DNA of 64,000 nt from Gammaproteobacteria bacterium (GCA_026707735.1 JAPOWH010000002.1:310001-374000), one strand, 5' to 3'; shown: positions 28,936-38,663, counted from the first letter of the stretch. The notes: generated from the sequence alone by a model not told the origin. A program made the numbers and translations.

Positions 28936-29918
28936 CCATCCTGCCAGAACACCAGCACGATGTAGCAGCAGTATGAGACTAGCAGCACTGCACCTTCGCT
29001 TCTCGTGATGATCTTCTTTGCCCCAATTCCATTGGCGAACAGTGCCACGAGAATGGTTAGAGCAAACATAGTTCCAAAATCTCGCCAAAACTCGATTGCG
29101 GTTATTGCGGTGCCGGCGGGTTTCATGAGAGCGGGAACGGCGAGGACGGCGAGGAGATTGAGAATGTTGGAGCCCACTATGTTGCCCACGGCGATTCCAG
29201 GGCTCTTGCGCAGTGCTGCGGCCATCGTTGCCGCAAGTTCTGGCAAGCTTGTTCCCGCTGCAACTACTGTCAACCCAATGAGCATCTCGCTCACGCCCAT
29301 TTGGCTGGCCAAGTGCTCTGCGGCAGTCACGATTGCCCTTGCTGAGAAGAGAAGTACGATCAGCCCAACGATCAGTTGGATCCAGGCTCTACGGCGCGAC
29401 ATCCCTGAGAGGTTTTCTATTTCGCTTTCTATTTCCTCGGGCAATTGCCCCGTGGACTTTGACTCGCGAACAAGCCTATACAGGATGAAACCGAGTAGAC
29501 CAAGAAGCAGGATGCCATCGACATAGCCCACAACTTGGTTGGCGAGACAAAACGCTGTCAGGAAGGTGGCTAGAAGCAACAGAGGCAGTTCGTGACGCAG
29601 AACCCGATTTCCAAAGGGAAGTGGAACAACAATGGCAGTCAGCCCCAGCACAAGCCCTATGTTGGCGATGTTCGATCCGATCGCATTGCCAATGGCGACA
29701 TCTGGACTTTCCGTTAGTGAGTCCATGATGGCGACGAATATTTCCGGCGCGGACGTGCCGATGGACACTGCCGTCAATCCAATGATGAGTTCCGATACGC
29801 GGAGGTAGTGCGCCGTGACCTTGGCACCGTCGACGAAGTATGAAGCGCTCACGACGAGCACTACGAATCCACCGGCGAGCACGGCGATCCAAACCAGCAT
29901 ACCTTCCAGAGCTACCAC
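28932..29918 (-). CDS. yrbG: CaCA-family Na+/Ca2+ (K+-independent) antiporter YrbG
   Basis: 328 aa, about 10 membrane helices in two inverted halves. Both alpha-repeats are visible: IGLTAVSIGTSAPEIFVAIM with IGNAIGSNIANIGLVLG, and IGLTVVAAGTSLPELAATM with VGNIVGSNILNLLAVL. The Glu and Asn residues in these repeats bind the cations. First gene of the minus-strand lpt block and divergent from ibaG. Confidence 0.93.
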   Translation of the reverse strand: MVALEGMLVWIAVLAGGFVVLVVSASYFVDGAKVTAHYLRVSELIIGLTAVSIGTSAPEIFVAIMDSLTESPDVAIGNAIGSNIANIGLVLGLTAIVVPLPFGNRVLRHELPLLLLATFLTAFCLANQVVGYVDGILLLGLLGFILYRLVRESKSTGQLPEEIESEIENLSGMSRRRAWIQLIVGLIVLLFSARAIVTAAEHLASQMGVSEMLIGLTVVAAGTSLPELAATMAAALRKSPGIAVGNIVGSNILNLLAVLAVPALMKPAGTAITAIEFWRDFGTMFALTILVALFANGIGAKKIITRSEGAVLLVSYCCYIVLVFWQDG

Positions 29919-30038
29919 ACGAATTGGATTTCGATTGTATCAGTCGAGTTTGCGGCAGATGCTCTACTATGTTGAGGCGTATTTGAGCCACAATTCGGTG
30001 CTCGCGCCATAATTGTCTAGGAGTTTAAGGACAACTTC

Positions 30039-30269
30039 ATGGATTTGCAGAGTGCAATTGAAAGTAGATTGGCAGATCGGTTTAGAGATGCCGCATTCAG
30101 CGTGGAAGTTAGTGGTAACCATGCTCAGATTTCTATTGCGACTAGTCAATTCGAAGGCCTGACGCCTGTGAAGCGTCAGCAACTGGTCTACGGTTGCCTC
30201 ACTGAGCTCATACGCACCGGAGAACTGCACGCAGTGACGATCAAGGCTAAGACAGCGGAAAGCAGTTGA
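30039..30269 (+). CDS. ibaG: BolA-family iron-sulfur/acid-stress protein IbaG
   Basis: 76 aa BolA-like: MDLQSAIESRLADRF, SVEVSGNHAQISIATSQFEG and PVKRQQLVYGCLTELI. It pairs with monothiol glutaredoxins in Fe-S handling. AAGGA precedes the ATG, and a candidate promoter (TTGAGC at 29983, CATAAT at 30008, long 19-bp spacer) lies upstream. It sits 15 bp before murA, as in enterobacteria. Confidence 0.93.
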   Translation: MDLQSAIESRLADRFRDAAFSVEVSGNHAQISIATSQFEGLTPVKRQQLVYGCLTELIRTGELHAVTIKAKTAESS

Positions 30270-30284
30270 GAGTAGGTCTTTTCC

Positions 30285-31550
30285 GTGGATAGGTTGCTCA
30301 TTCACGGCGGTCGACCGCTTGAGGGCACGACTCGAGCATCGGGATCCAAGAATTCTTCACTGCCCATTCTTGCCGCAACATTGCTGGCTTCTGAGCCGGT
30401 CTGCCTCAACAGTTTGCCTCATCTTCGAGACATTACAACCATGGTGGAGTTGTTGGTGGAATTGGGAGCGAATGTCAGCGTCGACGAACGCCTCGGGGTG
30501 ACTGTGGACACCAACACCATTCGTGTTCTCCGGGCTCCTTACGATCTGGTGAGGAAAATGCGAGCGTCGTTCCTTGTGTTGGGGCCGCTTCTCGCCCGCT
30601 ATGGAAAGGTAGAAGTATCGTTGCCGGGAGGGTGCGCTATAGGCACCCGTCCTGTGGACCAGCATCTGAAAGCGCTAGAGCAAATGGGAGCGGACCTTGT
30701 CATCGAGGACGGCTATGTTAAGGCTTCCTGCGACAAGGGTCTTGTCGGCGCCAATATACGGATGGACCTTGTGACCGTGGGCGGTACTCAAAACGTCATG
30801 ATGGCGGCGACGCTTGCAAAGGGCACTACCGTTATCGAGAATGCCGCCCGGGAACCAGAAATAGTTGAACTGGCCAGCTGTTTACGTGCGATGGGAGCCC
30901 AGATTTCCGGTGAAGGCACCGAGACCATAGTAGTAGAGGGTCGAGAACAACTTGGCGGATGCATGTATCGGGTCATGTCAGACCGAATTGAGGTGGGCAC
31001 CTACTTGATAGCCGCCGCGGCTACTGGAGGTCATCTAAGAGTCGATGAGGCATGTCCTGAAACACTTGGCGCAGTGCTCGCAAAATTAGGTGATTTCGGT
31101 TGTCGTGTGATCGTCGATGGTTCTACTATTGAATTGGATGCACGAGGCTTCACGCCGAGCGCGGCAGACGTACGCACGGAAGCGTATCCTGGAATTCCTA
31201 CCGATCTTCAAGCCCAGTTCATGGCATTGAATTGTGTCTCCGAAGGACAGGGACGAATAACAGAAACCGTGTTCGAAAATCGGTTCATGCACGTTCAGGA
31301 GCTAGTACGACTTGGAGCCAGTATTCGGCTTGAGAATCCTACAACGGCGGTCGTGACTGGTGTGAAGGAACTGCGTGGCGCACAAGTTATGGCGACTGAT
31401 TTGCGGGCGTCCTCGAGCCTCGTCATTGGCGCCTTGGCCGCGGTAGGAACCACCACGATCAGCCGCATCTACCATATCGATAGAGGCTATGAGTGCATAG
31501 AGGAAAAGCTGCGTTGGCTGGGTGCGGACATCGAGCGGCTGCACGTATGA
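30285..31550 (+). CDS. murA: UDP-N-acetylglucosamine 1-carboxyvinyltransferase MurA
   Basis: 421 aa. First committed step of peptidoglycan synthesis: transfer of enolpyruvate from PEP to UDP-GlcNAc. The catalytic Cys is in LPGGCAIGTRPVDQHL (fosfomycin-sensitive form), with Lys in ASGSKNSSLPILAATLL near the N-terminus and SDRIEVGTYLIAAA in the second domain. The start is GTG at 30285 with upstream AGAGTAGG. The stop overlaps hisD as ATGA. Confidence 0.97.
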   Translation: MDRLLIHGGRPLEGTTRASGSKNSSLPILAATLLASEPVCLNSLPHLRDITTMVELLVELGANVSVDERLGVTVDTNTIRVLRAPYDLVRKMRASFLVLGPLLARYGKVEVSLPGGCAIGTRPVDQHLKALEQMGADLVIEDGYVKASCDKGLVGANIRMDLVTVGGTQNVMMAATLAKGTTVIENAAREPEIVELASCLRAMGAQISGEGTETIVVEGREQLGGCMYRVMSDRIEVGTYLIAAAATGGHLRVDEACPETLGAVLAKLGDFGCRVIVDGSTIELDARGFTPSAADVRTEAYPGIPTDLQAQFMALNCVSEGQGRITETVFENRFMHVQELVRLGASIRLENPTTAVVTGVKELRGAQVMATDLRASSSLVIGALAAVGTTTISRIYHIDRGYECIEEKLRWLGADIERLHV

Positions 31551-32884
31551 GCATCAAGTTTAGGCGATATATTGCCGATGCGCCCGGCTTCGAAGAGTCA
31601 TTGAACGAACTGACGAGCTGGGACGCTAGGGAGGACCCGGGCGTGCTAAGCGAGGTTCGCACGGTCGTAGAAGCAGTCAGGGAGGGCGGCGACAAAGCTG
31701 TTCTAGATTTTGCAGCCGAATTCGACAATGCCACTGTGTCCAGCATCAGCGAGCTGAAAGTTACTAAACAAGCGTTGCTACGTTCTTGGGAGCGAATTTC
31801 AAGGCAGCAACGAGAAGCCCTAGAGTTGGCTGCGGACAGAATACGGAGTTTTCATGCCTCCCAAGTGGAAGAGGGGTTCGAAATTGCTGACGATCACGGC
31901 AATTTGGTTGGACAACGCGTCTCCCCCTTGTCGCGAGTGGGAGTGTATGTACCAGGAGGATCGGCATCCTATCCCTCGACCGTGCTAATGACGGTAATTC
32001 CGGCACGAGTTGCGAATGTGGACGACATCATCGTATGCACTCCCCCAACCCGTGAAGGGAATAACGATCTGCTCTTTGCGTCTCTCCATCTTTCCAATCC
32101 AAATGAAATTTACTGCATTGGCGGAGCCCATGCCATTGCAGCGATGGCGCAGGGTACGGAGTCGATTCCTTCTGTAGACAAGATTGTCGGACCTGGAGGA
32201 CCTTGGGTCGCTGCAGCAAAAAGGCTTGTTTTTGGTCAGGTAGGAATTGATTCGATAGCCGGTCCCAGCGAGGTGCTGGTGATTGCAGATGGCACGGCTT
32301 CTGCTCGTTGGGTCGCGTTGGATCTCATGTCGCAGGCCGAACATGATGTGTCGGCACAGGCCATTTTGATCTGTTTGAGCGAGTCATTTCTAGCAAGCGT
32401 GGAACTGGAATTGAATGAGCTCTTGCTTGAGCAGCCGAGGCAAGAGGTCATCAGTGAATCCATCCGCCGTCGTGGAGCAGCCATCCTAGTATCAACTCTT
32501 GAGCAGGCTACGCAAATCGCCAACCGCATCGCACCTGAACATCTGCAGCTAGCGGTAGCAAATCCTCGAGAAATTGCTAAGGGAGTGAGAAACGCCGGAG
32601 CGATTTTCTTGGGTGCCTCGAGCTCCGAAGTCCTAGGTGATTACGTTGCAGGGCCAAGTCACGTGTTGCCAACCTACGGTACAGCAAAATATGCGTCTCC
32701 ATTGGGTGTGTACGACTTCGTCAAGCGCACTTCAATTGTTGAACTACAGCGCAGGGGAATAGATAACTTGAGCAGGGCGGCTTCGGTCCTGGCGGAAGGC
32801 GAGGGTCTACTGGCTCATGCAGCGGCAGCAAGGGCTCGAATCCCCGGTATGGACCACAACCGTGACCGCACTCCGTCGACATAG
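31547..32884 (+). CDS. hisD: Histidinol dehydrogenase HisD
   Basis: 445 aa zinc enzyme performing the last two oxidations of histidine synthesis (L-histidinol to L-histidine, NAD+). Family motifs: VYVPGGSASYPSTVLMTVIPA, DKIVGPGGPWVAAAKRLVF, IAGPSEVLVIADGTA, EAEHD-type QAEHDVSAQAIL, and the zinc/active-site region APEHLQLAV with YVAGPSHVLPT. The ATG at 31547 overlaps the murA stop; the longer frame from 31493 reads backwards into murA and is not used. hisG, usual between murA and hisD in relatives, is missing. Confidence 0.96.
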   Translation: MSIKFRRYIADAPGFEESLNELTSWDAREDPGVLSEVRTVVEAVREGGDKAVLDFAAEFDNATVSSISELKVTKQALLRSWERISRQQREALELAADRIRSFHASQVEEGFEIADDHGNLVGQRVSPLSRVGVYVPGGSASYPSTVLMTVIPARVANVDDIIVCTPPTREGNNDLLFASLHLSNPNEIYCIGGAHAIAAMAQGTESIPSVDKIVGPGGPWVAAAKRLVFGQVGIDSIAGPSEVLVIADGTASARWVALDLMSQAEHDVSAQAILICLSESFLASVELELNELLLEQPRQEVISESIRRRGAAILVSTLEQATQIANRIAPEHLQLAVANPREIAKGVRNAGAIFLGASSSEVLGDYVAGPSHVLPTYGTAKYASPLGVYDFVKRTSIVELQRRGIDNLSRAASVLAEGEGLLAHAAAARARIPGMDHNRDRTPST

Positions 32885-32911
32885 TCTGATTATCTCTAGC
32901 GGCGCCTCTAC

Positions 32912-33955
32912 ATGAGGTTGGATCCTCAACAACTAGAGGCTAAACGTCACTTCGATGAGTTAGCGAAGCGAATTCAAAGCTCTTGGAAGCAAGTAGGTTT
33001 ATTCGAACAATTGATCCGATTGGTGTCGAATAACCATTCAACGCCGCAGGGGCTCTATGTGTGGGGCGGTGTAGGTCGCGGCAAGACCATGTTGCTGGAC
33101 GAGTTCTACGAGGTTCTGGCAACGCCTCGCAAGCAACGTTCGCATTTTCACAGCTTCATGCAGGATATTCACGCCGCTCTCAAGTCAAAATCGGGCCGGA
33201 CTAATCCGTTGCGGGAAGTCGCAGACCAAATCGCACAAGATGTTGACGTATTGTGTCTGGACGAGTTCTTCGTTTCCGACATCGGCGACGCCATGATCCT
33301 AGGCGAGCTCCTCCGTAGGCTTGACGAATTTCACGTTGTGTTGGTGACGACGTCGAACATAGAGCCAAACAGACTCTATGAGAACGGTTTACAGAGGCGC
33401 AGATTTCTTCCCGCAATCGAATTGATCGAGAATCGCATGAAGGTGGTGTTCCTTGGCGGGCAAACCGACTATCGGCTTCGAGCGTTACAAACCCGAGATC
33501 TCTATCGAATTGGGTCATGTGCAAGCGGCGAATTGTTGAAAATGGATATACGTGAATTCATTGGCCGGGACAAGTGCTATCCCAGCCCGATTCGTGTCAA
33601 CAGTAGAGACATTTCTACTCTGTATCGTAGCGATGGCGTAGTGGCCTTTCGATTTCAGCACTTATGCGGAGGACCTCGCAGCGCTTTAGACTACATCGAA
33701 ATTGCCCGCACGCACCATACTTTGGTGGTATACGAAGTACCGGAATTGGGTCCTCACCTGGAGGAATCAGCCCGAAGGTTCATTTCATTGGTTGATGTCT
33801 TGTACGACCGAAACGTGAATCTAGTCTTGCATGCGGCGAAACCGGTGCACGAACTCTATTCAGGAGAACGCCATAGTTTTGAGTTTGAGCGAACCACGAG
33901 CCGAATTGTCGAAATGAGCTCCGCGGAATATCTCTCAAAGGCGCACCTCGCATGA
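32912..33955 (+). CDS. zapE: AFG1-like ATPase ZapE
   Basis: 347 aa P-loop ATPase. Walker A WGGVGRGKTMLLDEFY, Walker B VLCLDEFFVSDIGDAMIL, sensor VLVTTSNIEPNRLYENGLQR and a downstream FLPAIELIENR. In E. coli it is linked to Z-ring constriction under stress; mitochondrial homologues support respiratory complex turnover. ATG at 32912, 27 bp after hisD, probably the last gene of ibaG-murA-hisD-zapE. Confidence 0.94.
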   Translation: MRLDPQQLEAKRHFDELAKRIQSSWKQVGLFEQLIRLVSNNHSTPQGLYVWGGVGRGKTMLLDEFYEVLATPRKQRSHFHSFMQDIHAALKSKSGRTNPLREVADQIAQDVDVLCLDEFFVSDIGDAMILGELLRRLDEFHVVLVTTSNIEPNRLYENGLQRRRFLPAIELIENRMKVVFLGGQTDYRLRALQTRDLYRIGSCASGELLKMDIREFIGRDKCYPSPIRVNSRDISTLYRSDGVVAFRFQHLCGGPRSALDYIEIARTHHTLVVYEVPELGPHLEESARRFISLVDVLYDRNVNLVLHAAKPVHELYSGERHSFEFERTTSRIVEMSSAEYLSKAHLA

Positions 33956-34057
33956 AACGGGGCTTAGTTTTGCGGTACAACGTTCGAACTGTCTGGAGTA
34001 TTCTGACACGAGCAATTTCTTGATGAACGACAAGAGGTTGCTGTTCAGCATGAAATG

Positions 34058-34079
34058 TGTTCTCGGGTATAGGAGAACA
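34058..34079 (+). promoter_or_regulatory. Perfect inverted repeat over the ribosome site of the PQQ dehydrogenase gene
   Basis: TGTTCTC and GAGAACA flank an 8-nt spacer. The right arm contains the AGGAGA ribosome-binding site of the ATG at 34085. A three-codon ATGAAATGA (Met-Lys-stop) at 34080-34088 overlaps that ATG. The repeat could be an operator or an RNA hairpin that hides the ribosome site. Confidence 0.5.
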
Positions 34080-34084
34080 ATGAA

Positions 34085-36313
34085 ATGAAATTCAATTCGC
34101 GGCGTGCGGGTCTTCAGCTAGTGCTTAACTCAGCATTGCTAGCAGCGGCTTCGCTTGTTCACGCGAAACCAGAGTACTTCGCTGCTGCGATGGACTACGG
34201 GGCTGAGGACTGTGCGTTCTGCCATGCAACCGCGAAAGGTGGAGAAAGTGTCAATGAAAGGGGACAATGGCTTATAGACGAACGCGTTCGTCGTAACGTG
34301 GAAGATATTGACGTCGACTGGCTTAAATCTAGGGAAGATGCTCTCTCGGACGACCCAACGGGGAACATCGAGGATTCTGACACATTGCCGGAGGTGGAGG
34401 ATGCCGCGCCCGCTGAACGAGTGGAAGATCCCGAACGCCCCTTCGACTTCACGACAGACTTTGGTGAGTGGCCGGCCTACAGTGGCGACATCGGTGCTCA
34501 AAAATACTCCCCCCTGAACCAAATCACCCGAGAAAACTTAGACGATCTCCAGGTCGCGTGGATTTGGACTTCCGAGATCGACACGGGCGTTACCGATAGG
34601 GCGAATGCTCGTCGCGCCCCCGACAGTTTCAAAGGAACGCCTCTCATGGTGGATGGGCGCATATTCGTACGCACTCGCTACTCGACCGTAGAGGCGGTTG
34701 ACGCACAAACAGGTGAGACGCTGTGGGCTTTTGACCCAGGCACTAAGAATGGACCAAGACCAGCAATGTTTGGTTTTTCCACTCGAGGTCTAGCGTTTCA
34801 CAAAGACAAGGAGGGAAGTCGAATCCTGCTTACAACCTCTCGTGGCTGGTTGATCGCGCTGGATCCTGAAACGGGAGAACCGATAGAAAGCTTTGGGGCA
34901 AAGGGCCGTGTGGATTTGACAAAGGGATTGCGACGCCCACTTGATCGACGCAGGGTGACATGGAGTCAAGCGCCCAATGTTTGCGGAAATGTTGTTGTGG
35001 TAGGAAGCCAAACCGACGATGGATCCCATTCTTGGACGTTTTCTGGAGAGTGGAACAGCAACCTCCCACTTGGCGATGTTAGGGGTTTTGACGTCAAGAC
35101 AGGTGAACAGGTGTGGACGTTCGAGACTGTGCCGCAAGAAGGCGATTTCGGCAACGATACTTGGGGCAACGAGTCGTGGAAATGGATGGGAAACACCAAT
35201 GTCTGGTCGACTACCAGCTGTGACCCTGCGCTGAACATGGTGTATTTGCCGGTGACTGCCCCCTCCAATCATTTCTATGGAGGCGACCGACCGGGAGACA
35301 ATCTCTTTGGAACGAGTCTTGTCGCCGTGGATGCATCAAACGGAAGCTACGCATGGCATTTCCAAAATGTGCGGCATGACATTTGGGATTACGATAATCC
35401 CGCCGCTCCTGTTGTGGCTGACATCATTCACGACGGAAAGGCACGAAAAGTTGTCGCTCAGGTGACCAAGACCGGATTCCTGTATGTTTTCGACAGAATC
35501 ACCGGCAAGCCATTGTGGGAGATCGAAGAGGTTGAAGTCTCAGGAAGCGACTTGGAGGGAGAGAAACCGGCGCCAACGCAACCGCGCCCCACTTGGCCAC
35601 CGCCATTTGAAATGCAGGGAGTTACCGACGAGACCATCATCGATCTCACGCCCGAGATTAGGGAGAGTGCCGAGTTGCAATTGGCCAAGTGGAAAACGGG
35701 GCCGCTGTTCAGTACGCCCTCCACCAACGGAACACTCATACTTCCAGGAATCGGCGGCGGAGCGAATTGGGGAGGAGCTGCCTTTGATCCAAACGACCGA
35801 CAGCTTTTCGTTGCATCACGCCGAATGCCGACTCTCATTACGTCCCACAGGCTTGACGAGGCAAAACGCGGTATCAAGTACGATGCGGGCTTCCAGATGC
35901 CCACTATGGCTCAAGGCCTTCCCTTTATCAAGCCGCCATGGTCAAGCATTACCGCGTATGACTTGGATACGGGCGAAATCGAGTGGACGGTCCCTAACGG
36001 AAGAGGTCCCGTGAATCATCCAATGCTTAAGGACTTGGATCTGCCCGATTTGGGTCAGATTGGAGCGGCACCGGGACTACTGGTAACTCCCACAGCGATT
36101 TTTTATGGTGCCGGTCGAGGTGCGAAAGGAGAAATGAGGGCCATGGACAAGTCAAGTGGCAAGGTGCTTTGGAAATTCGATCTACCAAGCTTCTTTAGTG
36201 ACGCTCCGCCGATTACGTATCTAGCTGGAGGAAGGCAGTATCTGGTCATTGGCCTTGGGGGCACGTGGGAGCCAGCCACGCTAGTCGCATTTGCATTGCC
36301 GGCAGTGCATTGA
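34085..36313 (+). CDS. PQQ-dependent quinoprotein dehydrogenase with N-terminal CXXCH haem site
   Basis: 742 aa, with a signal peptide (LVLNSALLAAASLVHA). Residues ~30-85 form a small cytochrome-c-like module with CAFCHATAKGGES. The PQQ beta-propeller follows, opening EWPAYSGDIGAQKYSPLNQI, with tryptophan-docking-type repeats (AQTGETLWAFDPGT, GEQVWTFETVPQ, SGKVLWKFDLPS) and the active region NNVRHDIWDYDNPAAPVVAD-like VRHDIWDYDNPAAP. Expected periplasmic oxidation of an alcohol or sugar, passing electrons to a haem. The substrate is unknown. A fused single haem at the N-terminus rather than the C-terminus is uncommon. No pqq biosynthesis genes are in the window. Spacing to zapE is 129 bp with a hairpin. 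Confidence 0.9.
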   Translation: MKFNSRRAGLQLVLNSALLAAASLVHAKPEYFAAAMDYGAEDCAFCHATAKGGESVNERGQWLIDERVRRNVEDIDVDWLKSREDALSDDPTGNIEDSDTLPEVEDAAPAERVEDPERPFDFTTDFGEWPAYSGDIGAQKYSPLNQITRENLDDLQVAWIWTSEIDTGVTDRANARRAPDSFKGTPLMVDGRIFVRTRYSTVEAVDAQTGETLWAFDPGTKNGPRPAMFGFSTRGLAFHKDKEGSRILLTTSRGWLIALDPETGEPIESFGAKGRVDLTKGLRRPLDRRRVTWSQAPNVCGNVVVVGSQTDDGSHSWTFSGEWNSNLPLGDVRGFDVKTGEQVWTFETVPQEGDFGNDTWGNESWKWMGNTNVWSTTSCDPALNMVYLPVTAPSNHFYGGDRPGDNLFGTSLVAVDASNGSYAWHFQNVRHDIWDYDNPAAPVVADIIHDGKARKVVAQVTKTGFLYVFDRITGKPLWEIEEVEVSGSDLEGEKPAPTQPRPTWPPPFEMQGVTDETIIDLTPEIRESAELQLAKWKTGPLFSTPSTNGTLILPGIGGGANWGGAAFDPNDRQLFVASRRMPTLITSHRLDEAKRGIKYDAGFQMPTMAQGLPFIKPPWSSITAYDLDTGEIEWTVPNGRGPVNHPMLKDLDLPDLGQIGAAPGLLVTPTAIFYGAGRGAKGEMRAMDKSSGKVLWKFDLPSFFSDAPPITYLAGGRQYLVIGLGGTWEPATLVAFALPAVH

Positions 36314-36426
36314 CTCGTGCCCAATGTTTGGAGGACTGAATTAAGACCGCACAGAAGTCTTGAGTTCACTTGGTGAAGCTAGGTCCACTCACTTACGCTG
36401 TGAACCGAAAAAAGCACGATGCGACG

Positions 36427-36831
36427 TTAGCTCGCCTTTTTCCGAACATATAGCACAAGTTTGTGGTCGATCAGCTCAAATCCTCGGGACTCGACGATTT
36501 TTTTCTGCAATTCTTCGATGTCTTGGTCGACAAACTCATACACACGACCCGTTTCGATATCCACCATGTGATCGTGGTGTTCATCTGGTTTCAATTCGTA
36601 GATGGCGTGTCCATCGTCGAAATTGTGTCTTTCGACAAGCTTGGCTGACTCGAACTGGGTCAACACTCTATATACGGTTGCAAGACCTATCGATTCCCCA
36701 GCATCGAGCAACCGTCGATACACATCCTCCGCGGAAAGGTGGTGCGGTTCCGCTTCCTCAAGAACCTCAAGGACCTGAAGGCGAGGCACCGTAACCTTTA
36801 ATCCGGCTTTTTTTAGGTCCAACTTTGGCAT
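36427..36831 (-). CDS. fur: Ferric uptake regulator Fur
   Basis: 134 aa from ATG 36831 (a TTG at 36846 is an alternative). DNA-binding winged helix: KVTVPRLQVLEVLEEAEPHHLSAEDVY in two parts, ESIGLATVYRVLTQFESAKLVERH. Metal-site residues HHDHMVDIETGRVYEF and ELIDHKLVLYVRKK match Pseudomonas-type Fur. The CxxC structural zinc motif of E. coli Fur is absent, with Asp in the place of the first Cys. A short palindrome (ACACATATTGTGT, 36854-36866) lies just upstream. Convergent with the PQQ dehydrogenase and divergent from yejF. Confidence 0.96.
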   Translation of the reverse strand: MPKLDLKKAGLKVTVPRLQVLEVLEEAEPHHLSAEDVYRRLLDAGESIGLATVYRVLTQFESAKLVERHNFDDGHAIYELKPDEHHDHMVDIETGRVYEFVDQDIEELQKKIVESRGFELIDHKLVLYVRKKAS

Positions 36832-37055
36832 CGTGACCGCCTGCAAGCGTGCGACACATATTGTGTAGTGTAATTCGAATTTGATGTGCTGTGGTGACCA
36901 GAGACTAGATCGGATTGAACCGAACCAATTTCGTTGTTACTTTGCCAATTCCTTTAGTGTTTCGATTAGCATAAGGCACGGTTGGTTGGCGATGCCGTGG
37001 AGTTGGCAGGACCAAATCTCTATGTTGGTGTAGCGATGCTGCGTGAGGAGAAGTA

Positions 37056-38663
37056 GTGGCAAGAATATTGGAAGTGAACGATCTTTGCGTGAACTTCGGA
37101 AGCGAAGAAGCAGTCCGAGGCGTTTCGTTTCACATTGAGGAAGGAGAGACCGTTGCACTAGTAGGAGAGTCCGGGTCAGGAAAGTCAGTCACAGCTCTCT
37201 CCGTCCTTCAATTATTGCCGTATCCTCTCGCCAGCCACCCTAAGGGAAGCGTTCTTGTGGAAGGTGAGGAAGTAATCAACGCTTCGCAAAGCACCCTGCT
37301 CGACATACGTGGCGGCAAAGTCAGCATGATTTTCCAAGAGCCCATGACGTCGCTGAATCCCCTGCACAAGATATCCAAGCAAGTGGGAGAAGCCTTGCGA
37401 GTGCACAAGGGGCTCAGCAAGTCGGAAGCTCTAAGACGCACCTTGGAATTGCTTGAGCTCGTAGGTCTGCAGAATGCTGCAAGCCGGCTGGGTGCTTATC
37501 CGCATGAACTCTCTGGGGGGCAACGACAACGCGTAATGATCGCTATGGCGCTTGCCAATGAACCCAAGCTGCTGATCGCCGACGAACCTACGACTGCGCT
37601 GGATGTGACGATACAGGCTCAAATACTGAGTCTGCTCAAGGATCTTCAAAAGGAAATGAACATGGCAATGCTTCTGATCACGCATGATCTTGGCATTGTC
37701 CGTTCAGTGGCAAATCGAGTCTGTGTGATGACAGACGGCCTTATTGTCGAACATGGATCGAACGAACAGATCTTTGGTTCGCCCCAGCACGAATACACGC
37801 GCCACTTACTCGCAGCAGAGCCCTCCGGCGATCCTGCACCAACGAACAACCAAGCGCCAGTCACGGCGGAAGCGCGAAACTTCACTGTCAAGTATCCAAT
37901 TGGGAAAGGATGGCTTGGAGGCAGCAAGTACATGACCGCCGTTGACGACGTCGAGGTAATTGTTCGAGCTGGCCAGACGGTCGGTGTGGTGGGCGAGTCA
38001 GGATCGGGAAAGACGACGCTTGGGCTGGCGATGCTTCGGCTGCTCGCAAGCGAAGGTGAGTTGGAATTCGATGGTGCCAACATTACGACTCTGAAAGGCA
38101 GGTCTCTCACACGTTTGCGCAAGGACATGCAGGTGGTTTTCCAAGATCCTTACGGCAGCTTGTCTCCGCGGATGACGGTGCAACACATCATCGAAGAAGG
38201 TCTCGGGGTGCACCAACCCGAACTTTCTCGCGGCGACCGCCAGCGACGAGTTGCCGAAGTGATGACTGAAGTTGGCCTAGACCCAACCACGATGGTGCGC
38301 TATCCGCATGAGTTTTCGGGTGGGCAGCGCCAGAGGATATCTATAGCGAGAGCAATGGTTCTAAGACCGCGGTTTGTCGTGCTTGACGAGCCCACATCCG
38401 CATTGGACATGTCTGTTCAGGCCCAGATTGTTGACCTATTGCGAGAGCTGCAGGACAAGCACAATTTGGCGTACTTATTCGTCAGCCATGACTTGAAGGT
38501 TGTTCGAGCGTTGGCAAATTGGTTGATCGTTATGCGTGATGGCCAGATCGTGGAGCAAGGGCCTGCCCGTGAGGTGTTCGAGTCTCCCAAGAGCGAGTAC
38601 GCCGACGCGCTCTTCGGAGCAGCACTTGACATGCGAGTTGACGAAGAATTCGTGCGGCAATAG
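37056..38663 (+). CDS. Double ABC ATPase of a peptide/nickel importer (YejF-like)
   Basis: 535 aa with two complete OPN-type ABC domains. Walker [19 protein letters not shown] and [15 protein letters not shown]. Signatures: [15 protein letters not shown] and [15 protein letters not shown]. Walker [17 protein letters not shown] and [17 protein letters not shown]-loops: [11 protein letters not shown] and [11 protein letters not shown]. It would power an oligopeptide importer. The permease and binding-protein genes are not beside it, so the partner is encoded elsewhere. The start is GTG at 37056 with GAGGAGAAG upstream. Confidence 0.93.
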   Translation: MARILEVNDLCVNFGSEEAVRGVSFHIEEGETVALVGESGSGKSVTALSVLQLLPYPLASHPKGSVLVEGEEVINASQSTLLDIRGGKVSMIFQEPMTSLNPLHKISKQVGEALRVHKGLSKSEALRRTLELLELVGLQNAASRLGAYPHELSGGQRQRVMIAMALANEPKLLIADEPTTALDVTIQAQILSLLKDLQKEMNMAMLLITHDLGIVRSVANRVCVMTDGLIVEHGSNEQIFGSPQHEYTRHLLAAEPSGDPAPTNNQAPVTAEARNFTVKYPIGKGWLGGSKYMTAVDDVEVIVRAGQTVGVVGESGSGKTTLGLAMLRLLASEGELEFDGANITTLKGRSLTRLRKDMQVVFQDPYGSLSPRMTVQHIIEEGLGVHQPELSRGDRQRRVAEVMTEVGLDPTTMVRYPHEFSGGQRQRISIARAMVLRPRFVVLDEPTSALDMSVQAQIVDLLRELQDKHNLAYLFVSHDLKVVRALANWLIVMRDGQIVEQGPAREVFESPKSEYADALFGAALDMRVDEEFVRQ

